From the NCBI GenBank assembly GCA_028706585.1, contig JAQTVX010000137.1, forward strand, positions 1 through 6,276: a stretch of DNA of 6,276 nt, in the 5' to 3' direction. The stretch comes from Candidatus Krumholzibacteriia bacterium. GTDB lineage: Bacteria; Krumholzibacteriota; Krumholzibacteriia; Krumholzibacteriales; Krumholzibacteriaceae. A model generated the notes under the pieces. That model did no database searches, had not been told where the DNA came from, and saw nothing but the letters and a program-made list of their open reading frames with translations. Within the stretch, counting starts at the first letter, position 1. Each line of letters begins with the position of its first letter. Below, piece by piece: positions 4,909 through 6,276 of this stretch. A program made the position numbers and the translations under genes.

Positions 4909-6276
4909 ATGTGTGCGAACGACAGGATAGAAAGAACCAAGACATTCTTTGATACTAATAGCCGAGTTGTGCAATACGCGCTGGGTACTCTGGCGGCTTT
5001 TCTAATAGCATCTGGCCTGACATACCTCTTTGATCCTCTACATATCCAGAAGCTCTTTCGTTCATATAATGTGCTGGCTACGGGTGCTAATTCGAGTTGG
5101 CTGCTATATATGTCTCAGCACTATACACTTTTGTTTTTTTGGATTCCGACAGCAATAATCATTTTTGGCGCCATTGCAGTATGCCGCAGATTCTGGGCTT
5201 ACTCGAACGAATCTCTTGTTGCGGCGATAATGATCGGTTTTCTGGTACGAGCCTATTTGAGTGTATTTCTCTGTGGGTCCGGAGATACCGTCACAATTAC
5301 CAAGGCAGCTGAATTGCTGTCAAGTGGCTCGGATTTTTACAATGGCAAGTATTCATATCCGCCATTGTATATCATGATTATCGCATGGCCTGTTCATGCA
5401 ATTGAACAGCTTGGACTTCGACCTGAAATCGTGCACAAAGCGCTCAACCTAGGTGCAGACCTCGCTCTCGGTATATGGTTGGCTCGGCGGATGATTCGAG
5501 AGAATACGGCTATCAGTTGGATATGGGTTGCCGCCTACCTGCTTAACCCTGTGGCCATATATAACGCGGGATATCACGGAAACTTGGAATCGGTGACTCT
5601 GCTTATTTGCTTCGCAGGTTTTGTCTTCTTGCAGAGAGAGGGACTCCGCTGCTTGATCCTTGGAACATTGATGTTGGGTATCGCCACTGCCATGAAGCAT
5701 TGGCCGGCAATTCTATTGCCAAGCGTGCTGTTTCGGCATCCCATCCGCAGGACACCGATTATCCTGCTGTGTTTTTTCGCTCCAACTATGATTTCGGTTT
5801 TTGGTTACGGGCTCATAATCGGCAATTATGGTTTCTTGAGGCAAATTGTTGGTTACAAAGGTATCGTGGGTCTTGATGGAATCAGCAAAGTCGCCTTGGT
5901 CATTGCATCGGCGTTTGGTGGCAGCACTGAGAAGGTTGCCAATTTTTTCGCCGTGTCAAAGCTGTCGAATTTGGCGCTAGTATTTGGTCTATTAACGGTT
6001 GCGTGGCAGACACGCAGAAAGAGTCTATCTTTTGCATGGGCAGCTTCCTGCGTGACATTCTATGCGCTCGCACCCAATCTTGCCCGCCAATACCTGCTCT
6101 GGGTGATCCCATGGGCCATTGCCGCCCGAATGCGCTTCTGCGGCATTTATACTGTCGTTATCTCCTTGTATTTGGTTTTGCAGCCTAGATTCCCGAACCG
6201 ACCTGAGCTTTTCAACTTTGGTGGCATTCTCGCCGTCAGTGTATGGCTTTGCTGTGTTCTGTGGTTCATTCATTTT
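4909..6276 (+). CDS. Polytopic membrane protein, GT-C / GT87-like (DUF2029-like) glycosyltransferase (N-terminal 456 residues; C-terminus beyond window)
   Basis: One frame stays open from ATG 4909 to the right edge, 456 codons. An in-frame TGA at 4867 bounds it upstream and 4909 is the first ATG after it. The Shine-Dalgarno sequence is poor. By eye there are about ten or eleven membrane segments, for example near residues 22-41, 73-92, 103-121, 151-168, 181-193, 202-218, 228-241, 247-260, 284-304, 353-366, 374-388 and 410-424. After an early segment comes GSGDTVTITKAAELL (123-137), whose Asp126 sits where GT-C enzymes place a catalytic acid, followed by FYNGKYSYPPLY (143-154). GYHGNLES (221-228), MKHWPAILLP (262-271) and RQYLLWVIPW (393-402) match the order of motifs in GT87/DUF2029-like polyprenyl-phosphate-dependent mannosyl- or glucosyltransferases. 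The acceptor is unknown. Codon use is richer in A/T than in the minus-strand operon, suggesting separate ancestry. Confidence 0.82.
   Translation, partial: MCANDRIERTKTFFDTNSRVVQYALGTLAAFLIASGLTYLFDPLHIQKLFRSYNVLATGANSSWLLYMSQHYTLLFFWIPTAIIIFGAIAVCRRFWAYSNESLVAAIMIGFLVRAYLSVFLCGSGDTVTITKAAELLSSGSDFYNGKYSYPPLYIMIIAWPVHAIEQLGLRPEIVHKALNLGADLALGIWLARRMIRENTAISWIWVAAYLLNPVAIYNAGYHGNLESVTLLICFAGFVFLQREGLRCLILGTLMLGIATAMKHWPAILLPSVLFRHPIRRTPIILLCFFAPTMISVFGYGLIIGNYGFLRQIVGYKGIVGLDGISKVALVIASAFGGSTEKVANFFAVSKLSNLALVFGLLTVAWQTRRKSLSFAWAASCVTFYALAPNLARQYLLWVIPWAIAARMRFCGIYTVVISLYLVLQPRFPNRPELFNFGGILAVSVWLCCVLWFIHF

Noticed and set aside
1..6276. CRISPR array, tRNA or rRNA genes, attachment sites
   Set aside because: I saw no regularly spaced repeats, no cloverleaf-compatible conserved tRNA segments and no rRNA-like sequence.

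Overview
The window is a bacterial surface-polysaccharide or glycan-modification locus. The genes suggest a Gram-negative-type bacterium. There is no rRNA, tRNA or marker gene, so I cannot place it taxonomically. The left two-thirds is GC-rich, with mostly G/C third codon positions. The right quarter is clearly richer in A/T.

Left block, minus strand, 4218 down to 1: three genes in an apparent operon. It begins with an FAD-dependent oxidoreductase of the protoporphyrinogen-oxidase/UDP-galactopyranose-mutase-like superfamily (4218-2806). After a 38-base gap containing a strong Shine-Dalgarno sequence comes a two-domain protein (2767-1097). This is a DegT/DnrJ/EryC1 PLP sugar aminotransferase fused to a GNAT acetyltransferase, so one polypeptide could aminate a keto-sugar nucleotide and then N-acetylate it. 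Its stop codon overlaps the ATG of a polytopic membrane protein (1100 to beyond base 1) that looks like a GT-C type glycosyltransferase. This third gene is cut by the window edge.

Centre, 4219-4908: no intact gene. It holds a good sigma70-like promoter for the left operon, placed so close to the ATG that the mRNA may be leaderless. Next to it is an imperfect inverted repeat with a perfect 8-bp core. Then comes a decayed C-terminal half of an IS3-family transposase on the plus strand, readable only across frameshifts and stops, followed by a sequence resembling an IS150-type right terminal repeat. A weaker promoter-like site precedes the right-hand gene.

Right block, plus strand, 4909 to beyond 6276: one long open frame for a second polytopic membrane protein with GT-C/GT87-like (DUF2029-like) motifs. 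It is truncated by the window edge.

Working model (inference): the left operon makes an N-acetylated amino-deoxy sugar nucleotide, and the GT-C enzymes on either side transfer sugars from polyprenyl-phosphate donors on the outer face of the membrane. The transposase scar and the composition change between the two blocks suggest a locus assembled by horizontal exchange.
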